Of a stretch of DNA of 8,048 nt, positions 1-5,847 are shown in pieces. A program made the translations under genes and the position numbers. Where the stretch lies: positions 1 to 8,048 of the forward strand of contig DLMG01000160.1 of NCBI GenBank assembly GCA_002479245.1. Direction: 5' to 3'. Numbering within the stretch: position 1 is the first letter of the stretch; every line of letters begins with the position of its first letter. The notes under the pieces are model-generated. The model was not told the DNA's origin. It did not search any database and saw nothing but the letters and a program-made list of their open reading frames with translations. The DNA comes from Verrucomicrobia subdivision 3 bacterium UBA7542 (GTDB lineage Bacteria > Verrucomicrobiota > Verrucomicrobiia > Limisphaerales > UBA11358).

Positions 1-644
1 TCAATATATTCAAAGCTGGGGTCGGTCATGAAATCGAGAATGCCCTGGGTGACGAGCGCGGCGAGCGCCCAGCCCAGCGGCCACAACAAAACGCCGACCA
101 GATTCATGAGGTAGCGGTTGCCGGTGTGCTTCAACGCCGGGATTGCCATGAAACCGATGAGCAAGGGCGAGAGCGCGTAGCCGAGATTCAGGATGATCGT
201 CTGGAAAATGTAGGCCCAAAACATCATCAACGAAGCAAACTGGCCGACGAGCCAGAGCACGGCGGAGATGATGAGGTCGGTGGTAAAATTGTGGAGCTGC
301 GACATGACATTCCACCAGGACGATTGGGTGGCCGGGTCGCGTTTGATGATGAGCAGATGATTGAACTGCTGATAGACGTTGGCCGGGTCAACGCCCAAGC
401 CGGAGAGGATGGAAGTTTGCAGCAAATTTTGCAGGGTATTGCCCCAGGCAGGCAGGAACACGAGCAAGGACGTGAGCAACAACAGGCGCAGGAGCAAATT
501 CAGAATGGATTTGTGTGAAGAATGCTGCTTCACGGTGACAATGACGCCGACAATGAAAAGCGCGAAGGCCACGCTCAACAACAACGTGTGAAGATCACCA
601 CACTTGGCGAGGAATGTGGGAAAGATGCTGTCGAACGTGGCCAT
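1..644 (-). CDS. virB6: VirB6/TrbL-like polytopic inner-membrane T4SS protein (3' end cut by window edge)
   Basis: The frame is open from an ATG at 644 down to the left edge, giving 214 complete residues with no stop, so the C-terminus lies outside the window. The protein is very hydrophobic. A periplasmic-looking N-terminus (residues 1-18) is followed by membrane segments at about 20-38, 48-66, 124-144, 146-168 and 180-202, with a polar stretch (about 84-120) between the second and third. The segment around GYALSPLLIGF (155-165), followed by a Pro and a basic turn, resembles the conserved core of VirB6/TrbL proteins, which form part of the inner-membrane translocation channel. It starts 33 nt after the VirB5-like stop, in the usual B5-B6 order. 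No Shine-Dalgarno precedes the ATG, so it may depend on coupling or non-SD initiation. Membrane topology and gene order carry the call, since VirB6 families diverge strongly in sequence. The VirB6 and TrbL subfamilies cannot be separated from this fragment. Confidence 0.75.
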   Translation of the reverse strand, partial: MATFDSIFPTFLAKCGDLHTLLLSVAFALFIVGVIVTVKQHSSHKSILNLLLRLLLLTSLLVFLPAWGNTLQNLLQTSILSGLGVDPANVYQQFNHLLIIKRDPATQSSWWNVMSQLHNFTTDLIISAVLWLVGQFASLMMFWAYIFQTIILNLGYALSPLLIGFMAIPALKHTGNRYLMNLVGVLLWPLGWALAALVTQGILDFMTDPSFEYI

Positions 645-677
645 AATGAACGCAGGGTTGACGGTTATGGATGGTGG

Positions 678-1478
678 TTACGGCGTCGGGAATACGGTCG
701 GCGCGTTGAGCAACTGGAACTTCGCCGAATAGTTGCTCACGGATTCCTCGAACTCGGCGTTCTGCTGTTCGGTCAACGCCTGAATTTGCTTCTGCTGGTC
801 GTTCCGGTTCTGGATGTCCTGCACCATCGCGGCGGACGCGGCCTGATTCACCTCGTCATCCGTGCTGGCAAGGTCGCTGTTCAGGCTGGTGAGAACGCCA
901 TGCAACTTCTGCACCTCGGCATCGGTCGTGGCGTTTTGAAGCTGCTGCGTGGTCTGGGCGATTTGATCCTTGATGGCCGCACGCCGTTGCGCCGCGTTGT
1001 CGGCGACCGCGACGTAATTGCTGGCGGTGTTGATGATGGCCGAGAACGGTTCGTATTGACTGGCGGGCCGCTGGACGGTTTGACCGCGAGGCGTCTGGAA
1101 GCTCGTGCCCACCGTGGCGTAGATGCCTGAATCATTAAAGTTCAGGGCGATGTTGCCGTTGGCATTGGCGACGAGATTTTCGAGGTTCAAATTCGGCTCA
1201 AGGCTCTGCAAGTCGGCGTTCAATGGCGCAACCATTGACAGCACCACTTGAGACGGATTGCCGAACAGGGATTCATAGTTCTTGAACTCACTCAACTGGC
1301 TGGTGAGCGTGTTGATTTGCTGCACCTGGTTGTCAATCATGGTGACGTATTTGGCGATGCTCTCGGCTTCATCCAATATCTGCTCGATGTTCATCGTCGG
1401 GTCATAGACGATCCACTGTGCGCGGGCGGAGAACGCCAGCGGCAGGGCGATGAGGGCTGCTACGATTAGTTTTTTCAT
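678..1478 (-). CDS. virB5: VirB5/TrbJ-like T4SS pilus-associated protein
   Basis: 266 residues. A Sec signal peptide is clear: MKK, a hydrophobic core to about residue 17, and a likely cut after ARA (20), giving a mature protein that starts QWIVYDPTM. This mature start (Gln-Trp, aromatic, Asp-Pro) is typical of TrbJ/VirB5 proteins. The rest is mostly helical and rich in Gln, Asn and Ala. Heptad-like stretches at about 31-70 and 165-250 fit the long helical bundle of the family. A Gly/Asn-rich middle (about 100-140) probably forms the globular insertion. In known systems VirB5 is a minor pilus-tip protein that helps in pilus assembly and recipient contact. The ATG at 1478 has a good AAAGGA ribosome site five bases upstream. 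It lies 27 nt after the lipoprotein stop and 33 nt before virB6, so it is inside the operon. The family is well supported; the exact subfamily is not. Confidence 0.82.
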   Translation of the reverse strand: MKKLIVAALIALPLAFSARAQWIVYDPTMNIEQILDEAESIAKYVTMIDNQVQQINTLTSQLSEFKNYESLFGNPSQVVLSMVAPLNADLQSLEPNLNLENLVANANGNIALNFNDSGIYATVGTSFQTPRGQTVQRPASQYEPFSAIINTASNYVAVADNAAQRRAAIKDQIAQTTQQLQNATTDAEVQKLHGVLTSLNSDLASTDDEVNQAASAAMVQDIQNRNDQQKQIQALTEQQNAEFEESVSNYSAKFQLLNAPTVFPTP

Positions 1479-1483
1479 ACTTT

Positions 1484-1489
1484 TCCTTT
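1484..1489 (-). promoter_or_regulatory. Shine-Dalgarno site of the VirB5-like gene
   Basis: Read on the minus strand, AAAGGA lies five bases before the ATG at 1478. It fixes that start and is one of only two clear Shine-Dalgarno sites in this operon. Confidence 0.7.
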
Positions 1490-1505
1490 CACTGTTGTTG
1501 TTTGT

Positions 1506-1925
1506 TTATTGTTCGATGCGGAGAAATTGGGTGGTGGGTTTGAAAATCACGCCGTCAATGGTCTGCTCCGGCAGATGCACTTGATAAAGCCGGACCCGGC
1601 CATCGTCACCGGCCCTGGACTGCTGCATGGAGACGTAGAGCCAGTATTGTTGTTTGACGGCATCGCTGCGGCCCTTGTCGTAGCCGGTCTGATAGGACTG
1701 GTCGTTCTGTTTGCTGTTGGCGTAGTGAAGCCCCTCGCCAAGCAAGGCGCCGCCTGCCGCACCTCCGACGATGGCAACGGGATTGTTATGGGTAAGCTCG
1801 CCCCCAAGGGCCGCGCCGCCTGCCCCCAACGCCACATCCGTGACGGGTCGGGTGACAGCGGCGCAGCCCGTGAACAGGCACAGGGCGCAGGCAAGTGGAA
1901 CGAATTGAATCAATAGTTTTTTCAT
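1506..1925 (-). CDS. Glycine-zipper outer-membrane lipoprotein of the T4SS operon
   Basis: 139 residues. The N-terminus is a lipoprotein signal: MKK, a hydrophobic core, then LFTGC with the lipidation cysteine at residue 21. Residue 22 is Ala rather than Asp, which favours outer-membrane sorting under the enterobacterial rule. Residues about 33-65 form two glycine-zipper blocks (GAGGAALGG and GGAAGGALLGEG) joined by a polar turn, like the membrane-inserting helical hairpins of glycine-zipper lipoproteins. The C-terminal 70 residues are polar with several Tyr and Gln and may form a small beta-rich domain. Its place between virB4 and virB5 suggests a VirB7- or TrbK-like role in the outer-membrane core or in surface or entry exclusion. 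TrbK is a small lipoprotein next to TrbJ, but this protein is longer and carries the zipper. It starts 18 nt after the virB4 stop, with an A-rich leader and no Shine-Dalgarno. The lipoprotein call is strong; the role is inferred. Confidence 0.8.
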   Translation of the reverse strand: MKKLLIQFVPLACALCLFTGCAAVTRPVTDVALGAGGAALGGELTHNNPVAIVGGAAGGALLGEGLHYANSKQNDQSYQTGYDKGRSDAVKQQYWLYVSMQQSRAGDDGRVRLYQVHLPEQTIDGVIFKPTTQFLRIEQ

Positions 1926-1943
1926 AAGCGTTTTGGTTTTGGT

Positions 1944-4658
1944 TTATTTCGGTGGATTGGCGTGGGCGATGATGCCCTCGACGATGTTGGGACTTTTGCG
2001 AAGTTCGCGGGCACGTTTGTCGAAATGTTCGCCGCTGGACGAACTGCAATAGAGCATCTCCGGCGACGCGACGTTGTGGACCGTGCCGCAGAGGTTGCGC
2101 GTCGCGTCGGTGTGCAGATAAGTGAACGGCGAATATTTCTGGCCGGTTTGATGGTCGGGCAGCGGATAGTTCATGATGGCGTGCTGCGTCACTTCAGGCA
2201 GCGCGATGTCCTTGCCCATGTCATCGAGATCAGCGCGGTCGTTCTGGCGCATGATGAAGAACTGGCGCGAGTTGCCGAACACGGCCGAACGGATGCGCGA
2301 CTGTTTGAAGCGCGCATACTGCTGCACGATGGAAATGTTCCAGCAATTGAATTTGCGAAGCTGGGCGTAGGATTCCTGGACGATTTCTTGACCGCCGGGA
2401 ATGTCGAGGAAGCGGGCGACCTCCTCGTAAATGTTCCGTTTCCGAATCGCGCGCGGCAGCGTCATGATGTGCTTGCGCGCGTGGTTGGTGATGAGAAAGC
2501 CCGCCGCTGCTTTCAGTTCCTTTGCTGACTCCGGGATGTAGCCCAACTCGAAGTGCGCGATTTTGCCGGTGAGCGAGAGATTGCTCGTGCCGTCGAACAG
2601 GCAGCCGTAATTGCCGTCGCGACACCACGGCAGAATCAGCGTGGCGATTTCCATGATCTGGTCGCGTTCGCCGCCCATCGGGTCGAGCATCATCAACTCC
2701 TGAAGCATCCGGTGCGTCGGGAACTCGTCCGGCGTAAAGTGGGCAAAGGCGAGATTGCGGACTTCCTTGCTGGTCCGGGGGTCTTTCAGGAATTTCAACA
2801 CCGCCGGTTCCTCGAATTGGCGCTGATATTCCTCCGCTTCGGTCGGGTGGGCTGCTTTCCAGTCGCGGAAGTCCGCAAAAGTTTCGAGGGTGGTCGCGCC
2901 GGGCGGCATTTTTTCGGCGCGAAAATTCTGCAACGCCATTGCGTGCCGGGCGATGTCGAGCAACTGGTCGTGGCGCTTCTTCTGCCAGTCCTGAAACGAA
3001 TCCTCGTAAAGCAGGTTCAGGTATTTGGCGATCTGCGCCTGACGGAGCATCTGTTTGTCCTCTTGACTCGAAGTGCCAATCATTCGCGCCACAAGCGCGG
3101 TTGCCGCCGACAAATGGTCGGGCGTCAGCGGCAGACCTTTCGTATCGAGATAATTGATGGTCAGGTCGCCGTCGGGATGAATAATGATGGGCCGCGCACC
3201 TTCCTCGACCGTCGCCGTATAGATGCCGTAGGAAAGCCCTTCTTCGATGATAACGGTGTAACCAAAATAACCTTCGGTTTGCGAAAGCAGGTCGCAAACA
3301 GTCACGGATTTCCCCGCACCACTCATGCCGAGCAAAACAGCGTGCTGGGGCGTTTTGTTGTCCAGCGAACCGGAGAACGTCTCGATGCCGATGAGATTAT
3401 CCTGCGGCCCGTCGTAAATTGCCTCCGCCGTGGCCAGGTGTCCGGTAAAGGTGCTGGACACCGGCAGCATGTCAGCCAGGAAACGGTGCTCGGAATAAAG
3501 TTTGCGATGTTCGTAACGTCCCCATGTCCAACCCGGCCAGGTCTGGAAGAAGAGACTTCTTGAGGTGCTGGGCAGGTTGCTCTCGAAGTATTGCGCCGAG
3601 TTCATCGAGTTGATGGCGTTCTTGATGGCCCCGGACTTGGCATTGAGGCCGTCGCGGGTCTTGTCCCAAACGCGGATGGCGAACATGGCACGGAACGGAA
3701 TGGTTTGTCCCTGCATCAGCGCGTGGATTTTCTTCTGCTTCTTTTCCATGACGGTGAGCAGGGAGATTTTCTTTTCGCTGGCGTAGTCACCGGCCACGCG
3801 GTCGTGTTCCTTTTCCTCCTTGTTGATTTCCTGTGAAATCGGGAGCGGATCAACATTCACGGTGACGGTGTAATCGAGCAGCCGCAGATTGGTGAGCCGC
3901 TGGATGATGCCGGGATACGTCGTGCGCGGCCAGCGGGTCAGGACGATGAGCGAGTGATAATGGCCGTCGAGGAAGAAGCCGAAGTCGGACTGGCCGTTGC
4001 CTTCGCTGTGCCAGCAGTTTTCCTGAATCGAAAGTTCGGGTTCAAAACCTTCCGCCGGGTCGTAATCGAAACGGTCGTTGAGCGAAGGATTCAGAAACCG
4101 TTTGTAGTGCCGGAAATGGTCAAGGTCGGTCATGGGCAGGATGCGTGCGCCGCCAGAGCCGAAGATTTCCAGCAACAACCGGTGGACGTGGTTGAACTCG
4201 GTTTCAAGCTGGTCGAGCAGCGTGTGGTAGTAGTCACGCCGGGCGGCGGCGGACTGGAACGATTTCGGCACGTTCTCCAGCGAGCGCGAGATGTAGAAGA
4301 TGACGCGCTGACGGCGGAGTTTGCGTTCGGACATGGCCTGCCAGTAGCGGGCGAAGCGTTCGTTGCGGGTGCGTATGGTCCAGACATTGGAAAACTTCTC
4401 CGTCTCCTGTTGGTAGCGCAGCAATTCCCCCTTGTAATCGGAATCGCAGAAGTATTGCACTTGCAGCCGCTGGTTCTCGTGAAGCGAGGCGAGCAGGAGA
4501 CAGAGTTGATCCTGAAAATCGTTGAGGTCGGCGACCTGGCTGTTGGTAAGGTCGGGCGCTTCAAAGACAAACCCCTTCGCCACGTAACCGCCGCGCCGGA
4601 GCAGATTGAAGACAATCAGATTGCGGACAAAAAAACCGTTGGGAGCGCGTTCAAACAT
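1944..4658 (-). CDS. virB4: VirB4/TrbE-family T4SS assembly ATPase
   Basis: 904 residues, somewhat longer than typical VirB4/TrbE (about 800-850). The N-terminal half (about 1-400) matches the CagE/TrbE/VirB4 N-terminal type, which contacts the inner-membrane complex. The ATPase half has a Walker A GMSGAGKS at 444-451, a CLFDG-type segment before the second half of the fold, and a Walker B region at 743-748. A RecA-like glutamine motif IVQQYARF follows near Q779-Q780, then a RQFFIMRQ strand. VirB4 is the energy source for pilus assembly and substrate transfer, acting as a hexamer at the cytoplasmic face. The oddity is the Walker B motif: it reads NIYEEVARFLD where relatives have a hydrophobic strand, DEAW and RxLD, so the metal-coordinating Asp is Glu (E745) and the Trp is absent. 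The frame is intact, so this is divergence rather than decay. The ATG at 4658 is 3 nt after the preceding stop and has no Shine-Dalgarno, which suggests translational coupling. Confidence 0.95.
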   Translation of the reverse strand: MFERAPNGFFVRNLIVFNLLRRGGYVAKGFVFEAPDLTNSQVADLNDFQDQLCLLLASLHENQRLQVQYFCDSDYKGELLRYQQETEKFSNVWTIRTRNERFARYWQAMSERKLRRQRVIFYISRSLENVPKSFQSAAARRDYYHTLLDQLETEFNHVHRLLLEIFGSGGARILPMTDLDHFRHYKRFLNPSLNDRFDYDPAEGFEPELSIQENCWHSEGNGQSDFGFFLDGHYHSLIVLTRWPRTTYPGIIQRLTNLRLLDYTVTVNVDPLPISQEINKEEKEHDRVAGDYASEKKISLLTVMEKKQKKIHALMQGQTIPFRAMFAIRVWDKTRDGLNAKSGAIKNAINSMNSAQYFESNLPSTSRSLFFQTWPGWTWGRYEHRKLYSEHRFLADMLPVSSTFTGHLATAEAIYDGPQDNLIGIETFSGSLDNKTPQHAVLLGMSGAGKSVTVCDLLSQTEGYFGYTVIIEEGLSYGIYTATVEEGARPIIIHPDGDLTINYLDTKGLPLTPDHLSAATALVARMIGTSSQEDKQMLRQAQIAKYLNLLYEDSFQDWQKKRHDQLLDIARHAMALQNFRAEKMPPGATTLETFADFRDWKAAHPTEAEEYQRQFEEPAVLKFLKDPRTSKEVRNLAFAHFTPDEFPTHRMLQELMMLDPMGGERDQIMEIATLILPWCRDGNYGCLFDGTSNLSLTGKIAHFELGYIPESAKELKAAAGFLITNHARKHIMTLPRAIRKRNIYEEVARFLDIPGGQEIVQESYAQLRKFNCWNISIVQQYARFKQSRIRSAVFGNSRQFFIMRQNDRADLDDMGKDIALPEVTQHAIMNYPLPDHQTGQKYSPFTYLHTDATRNLCGTVHNVASPEMLYCSSSSGEHFDKRARELRKSPNIVEGIIAHANPPK

Positions 4659-4661
4659 AGG

Positions 4662-4964
4662 TCAGACATGGATTGAGGTTGAGGATTCGTCAGCGGGCGT
4701 TTGTTGGGCGCGCAGGTCGGCCTGCATTTGTTCGATCCGGGTGAGCTGATCGGCCAGTTCCTGAACGGTGCGGACTTTGGTTTGCTCGTTGACTGCGATG
4801 GAGGCTTCGCGGATATGGGCGAGCGCCCGTTCCAGATGGGCGCGGACGATGGCATCCATGCCGTGCTGGTGCAGCCCGGCGCGCAGATTGACATCGGCAG
4901 TTTGAAGCTGTCCGAGCAACGTCCGTCGCAGCAATTCGAGACGATTCAGTGCGCCGGCATTCAT
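4662..4964 (-). CDS. Unrecognised 100-residue helical protein between VirB3 and VirB4
   Basis: I do not recognise this family. The frame could begin further upstream, but the ATG at 4964 is preferred: a GGAGG site lies seven bases upstream and the ATG overlaps the VirB3-like stop as ATGA. The result is exactly 100 residues. The protein is predicted almost wholly alpha-helical, rich in Leu, Ala, Gln and Arg, with no signal peptide and no membrane segment, so it is probably cytoplasmic. Residues 1-30 and 36-88 could form two amphipathic or coiled-coil helices; the last 12 residues are polar and Ser/Thr-rich. It ends 3 nt before virB4, so it is probably translationally coupled to both neighbours. 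Its place directly before virB4 suggests a partner or chaperone of the VirB4 ATPase or of the VirB3-VirB4 contact, but this is inference from position alone. Its coding status is well supported by spacing, overlap and ribosome site. Confidence 0.75.
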   Translation of the reverse strand: MNAGALNRLELLRRTLLGQLQTADVNLRAGLHQHGMDAIVRAHLERALAHIREASIAVNEQTKVRTVQELADQLTRIEQMQADLRAQQTPADESSTSIHV

Positions 4965-5308
4965 GGTCTGGCCTCCGTCAATGGGTGTTTGGGTGAGCGG
5001 ACGGTCTGCACCTCCGGTGCAAAACCGCCGCCGGAAAACCAATGTTCAAAACAATCGCGGTCGTAGCCGGGCGGCTTGCCTTGACGGAAACCGAAGATGT
5101 AGGCGAGGCAAATACCGAGCGGCACGAGCGCGGCGAGGAAGGCCGTCAACAAGGACGTATTCATCATCACGAGCAGGACGAAGAACACCGTGATGGCCAC
5201 GCCGACACCGCCCACGAGCCACCAGAACAAGCCGCCTTCCAGACCCCAGGTGCGGCCTTTGCAATCGGTCGCGGCGTTGGTTTCGGTGAATCGCAGTTCG
5301 GTTTTCAT
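4961..5308 (-). CDS. virB3: VirB3/TrbD-like T4SS inner-membrane protein
   Basis: 115 residues from the ATG at 5308. In-frame sequence continues upstream to 5521, but it overlaps the pilin gene and is Arg-rich and unlike a protein, so that part is rejected. Residues 1-24 are polar and cytoplasmic-looking. Two membrane segments follow at about 27-49 and 52-74 with almost no loop between them, then a 40-residue polar tail. VirB3 and TrbD proteins have this size, one or two N-terminal membrane helices and a position between the pilin and VirB4. They anchor VirB4 at the inner membrane and are sometimes fused to it. The tail begins with FRQGKPPGYDRD and an aromatic EHWFSGGGF stretch, which recalls the conserved aromatic and proline residues after the helices in related proteins. 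No Shine-Dalgarno is visible. Its stop overlaps the next start (ATGA). The call rests on topology and gene order more than on sequence identity. Confidence 0.7.
   Translation of the reverse strand: MKTELRFTETNAATDCKGRTWGLEGGLFWWLVGGVGVAITVFFVLLVMMNTSLLTAFLAALVPLGICLAYIFGFRQGKPPGYDRDCFEHWFSGGGFAPEVQTVRSPKHPLTEARP
4972..4976 (-). promoter_or_regulatory. Shine-Dalgarno site fixing the start of the 100-residue gene
   Basis: GGAGG on the minus strand, seven bases before the ATG at 4964. It decides this start over the upstream in-frame ATG at 5042, which would overlap the VirB3-like gene by 82 nt. The site lies inside the end of the VirB3-like coding region. Confidence 0.75.
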
Positions 5309-5355
5309 GCTCGTGGGCGGTTGGGGGTTGGTTATTGGGTCAAGGCTTCGCCTTT

Positions 5356-5715
5356 TCAGAAGGTGCCGACGCCGACGGCGCTGTTGGAATCGAGGCCGAA
5401 GATTTTGAAAAAGGCGAAAATGACCGCCGGAGCCGCCGCGATGATCGCGCCGCCGATGATGGACATCTTGCCCTGGTCCACGTCGCCACGCCGGATGGCG
5501 AAGCCGCCGTAGATTACGCACGAAATTCCAAGGACGAAGCCGAACATCATGATTACGGCGAGGCTGTTGCTGATGCCGGTCTTGAGGTCGGTGGAACTGA
5601 AGGTTGTGGACTGTGCGAGCGCCGGGAGGGTGTTGAGGGCGAGAACGGCGGCGGCCACGAGGAGCGACGGCAGCCGTGAACGGATTTTCGGATGGATGTG
5701 TTTGATGATCTTCAT
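5356..5715 (-). CDS. virB2: VirB2/TrbC-like major T4SS pilin precursor
   Basis: 119 residues from the ATG at 5715. An N-terminal basic region (1-14) and hydrophobic stretch (about 16-33) end in PALAQ, giving a likely signal peptidase cut after Ala34 and a mature pilin of about 85 residues. The mature part has two membrane helices, about 50-74 and 84-107, joined by a short charged loop RRGDVDQGK (75-83). This is the hallmark topology of VirB2 and TrbC, whose subunits sit in the inner membrane and are extracted to build the pilus. The length fits the family. In-frame sequence reaches further upstream to 6090, but it overlaps the opposite-strand AAA+ gene and lacks a better start. The gene is first in the visible operon and follows a leader with a hairpin (5743-5761). 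Its ribosome site is A-rich, without a Shine-Dalgarno. Whether the mature pilin is cyclised as in TrbC cannot be told from sequence. Confidence 0.85.
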   Translation of the reverse strand: MKIIKHIHPKIRSRLPSLLVAAAVLALNTLPALAQSTTFSSTDLKTGISNSLAVIMMFGFVLGISCVIYGGFAIRRGDVDQGKMSIIGGAIIAAAPAVIFAFFKIFGLDSNSAVGVGTF

Positions 5716-5847
5716 ACGCGTTGTTTTATTTTTTTGTTTCGGGCAGCGATTCATTCGCTGCATTACGCGCCTACTCTGCCTGAAGTAAAAACCGCGATGG
5801 CGTGCGTGGCACACATCTTGAAAATGGATTCCTGCTAGAAGTTGGGG
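5716..5847. promoter_or_regulatory. Divergent intergenic region between the pilin operon and the AAA+ gene
   Basis: This 132-nt gap must hold the promoter for the minus-strand T4SS operon, unless it is read from elsewhere, and probably one for the plus-strand AAA+ gene. No clean sigma-70-type pair of boxes is visible in either direction. Two structures stand out: a hairpin at 5743-5761 and a sigma-54-like match at 5807-5822. The minus-strand leader just before the pilin ATG is A-rich. Confidence 0.5.
5743..5761 (-). promoter_or_regulatory. Perfect 7-bp stem-loop in the pilin leader
   Basis: GCAGCGA (5743-5749) and TCGCTGC (5755-5761) are perfect inverted repeats around a 5-nt loop, 27 nt upstream of the pilin ATG. 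On the minus strand it is followed by an A-rich run, not a T-run, so it is not an intrinsic terminator for the operon. It could be an operator or a leader hairpin that affects mRNA stability or translation of the pilin. Confidence 0.4.

Noticed and set aside
10..315. Minus-strand 101-codon open frame inside the VirB6-like gene
   Set aside because: It is a different frame from the 214-codon membrane-protein frame that runs from 644 through the left edge. Its His/Arg-rich translation has no protein-like pattern.
522..1130. Plus-strand 202-codon open frame opposite the VirB5-like gene
   Set aside because: It is antisense to a gene with a signal peptide, ribosome site and family features. Its Arg/Gly-rich composition is what the opposite strand of a high-GC gene gives.
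2230..3297. Minus-strand 355-codon open frame within virB4
   Set aside because: It is an alternate frame of the VirB4 ATPase domain, very rich in Arg, His and Pro, and its signals are all explained by VirB4.
2553..3563. Plus-strand 336-codon open frame opposite virB4
   Set aside because: Antisense to the VirB4 coding region, including the Walker A site. No motif or plausible domain is visible in its translation.
5722..5739. T-rich run that might mark a terminator
   Set aside because: On the plus strand the T-run precedes the hairpin at 5743-5761 instead of following it, and on the minus strand it is an A-run, so it fits no intrinsic terminator.
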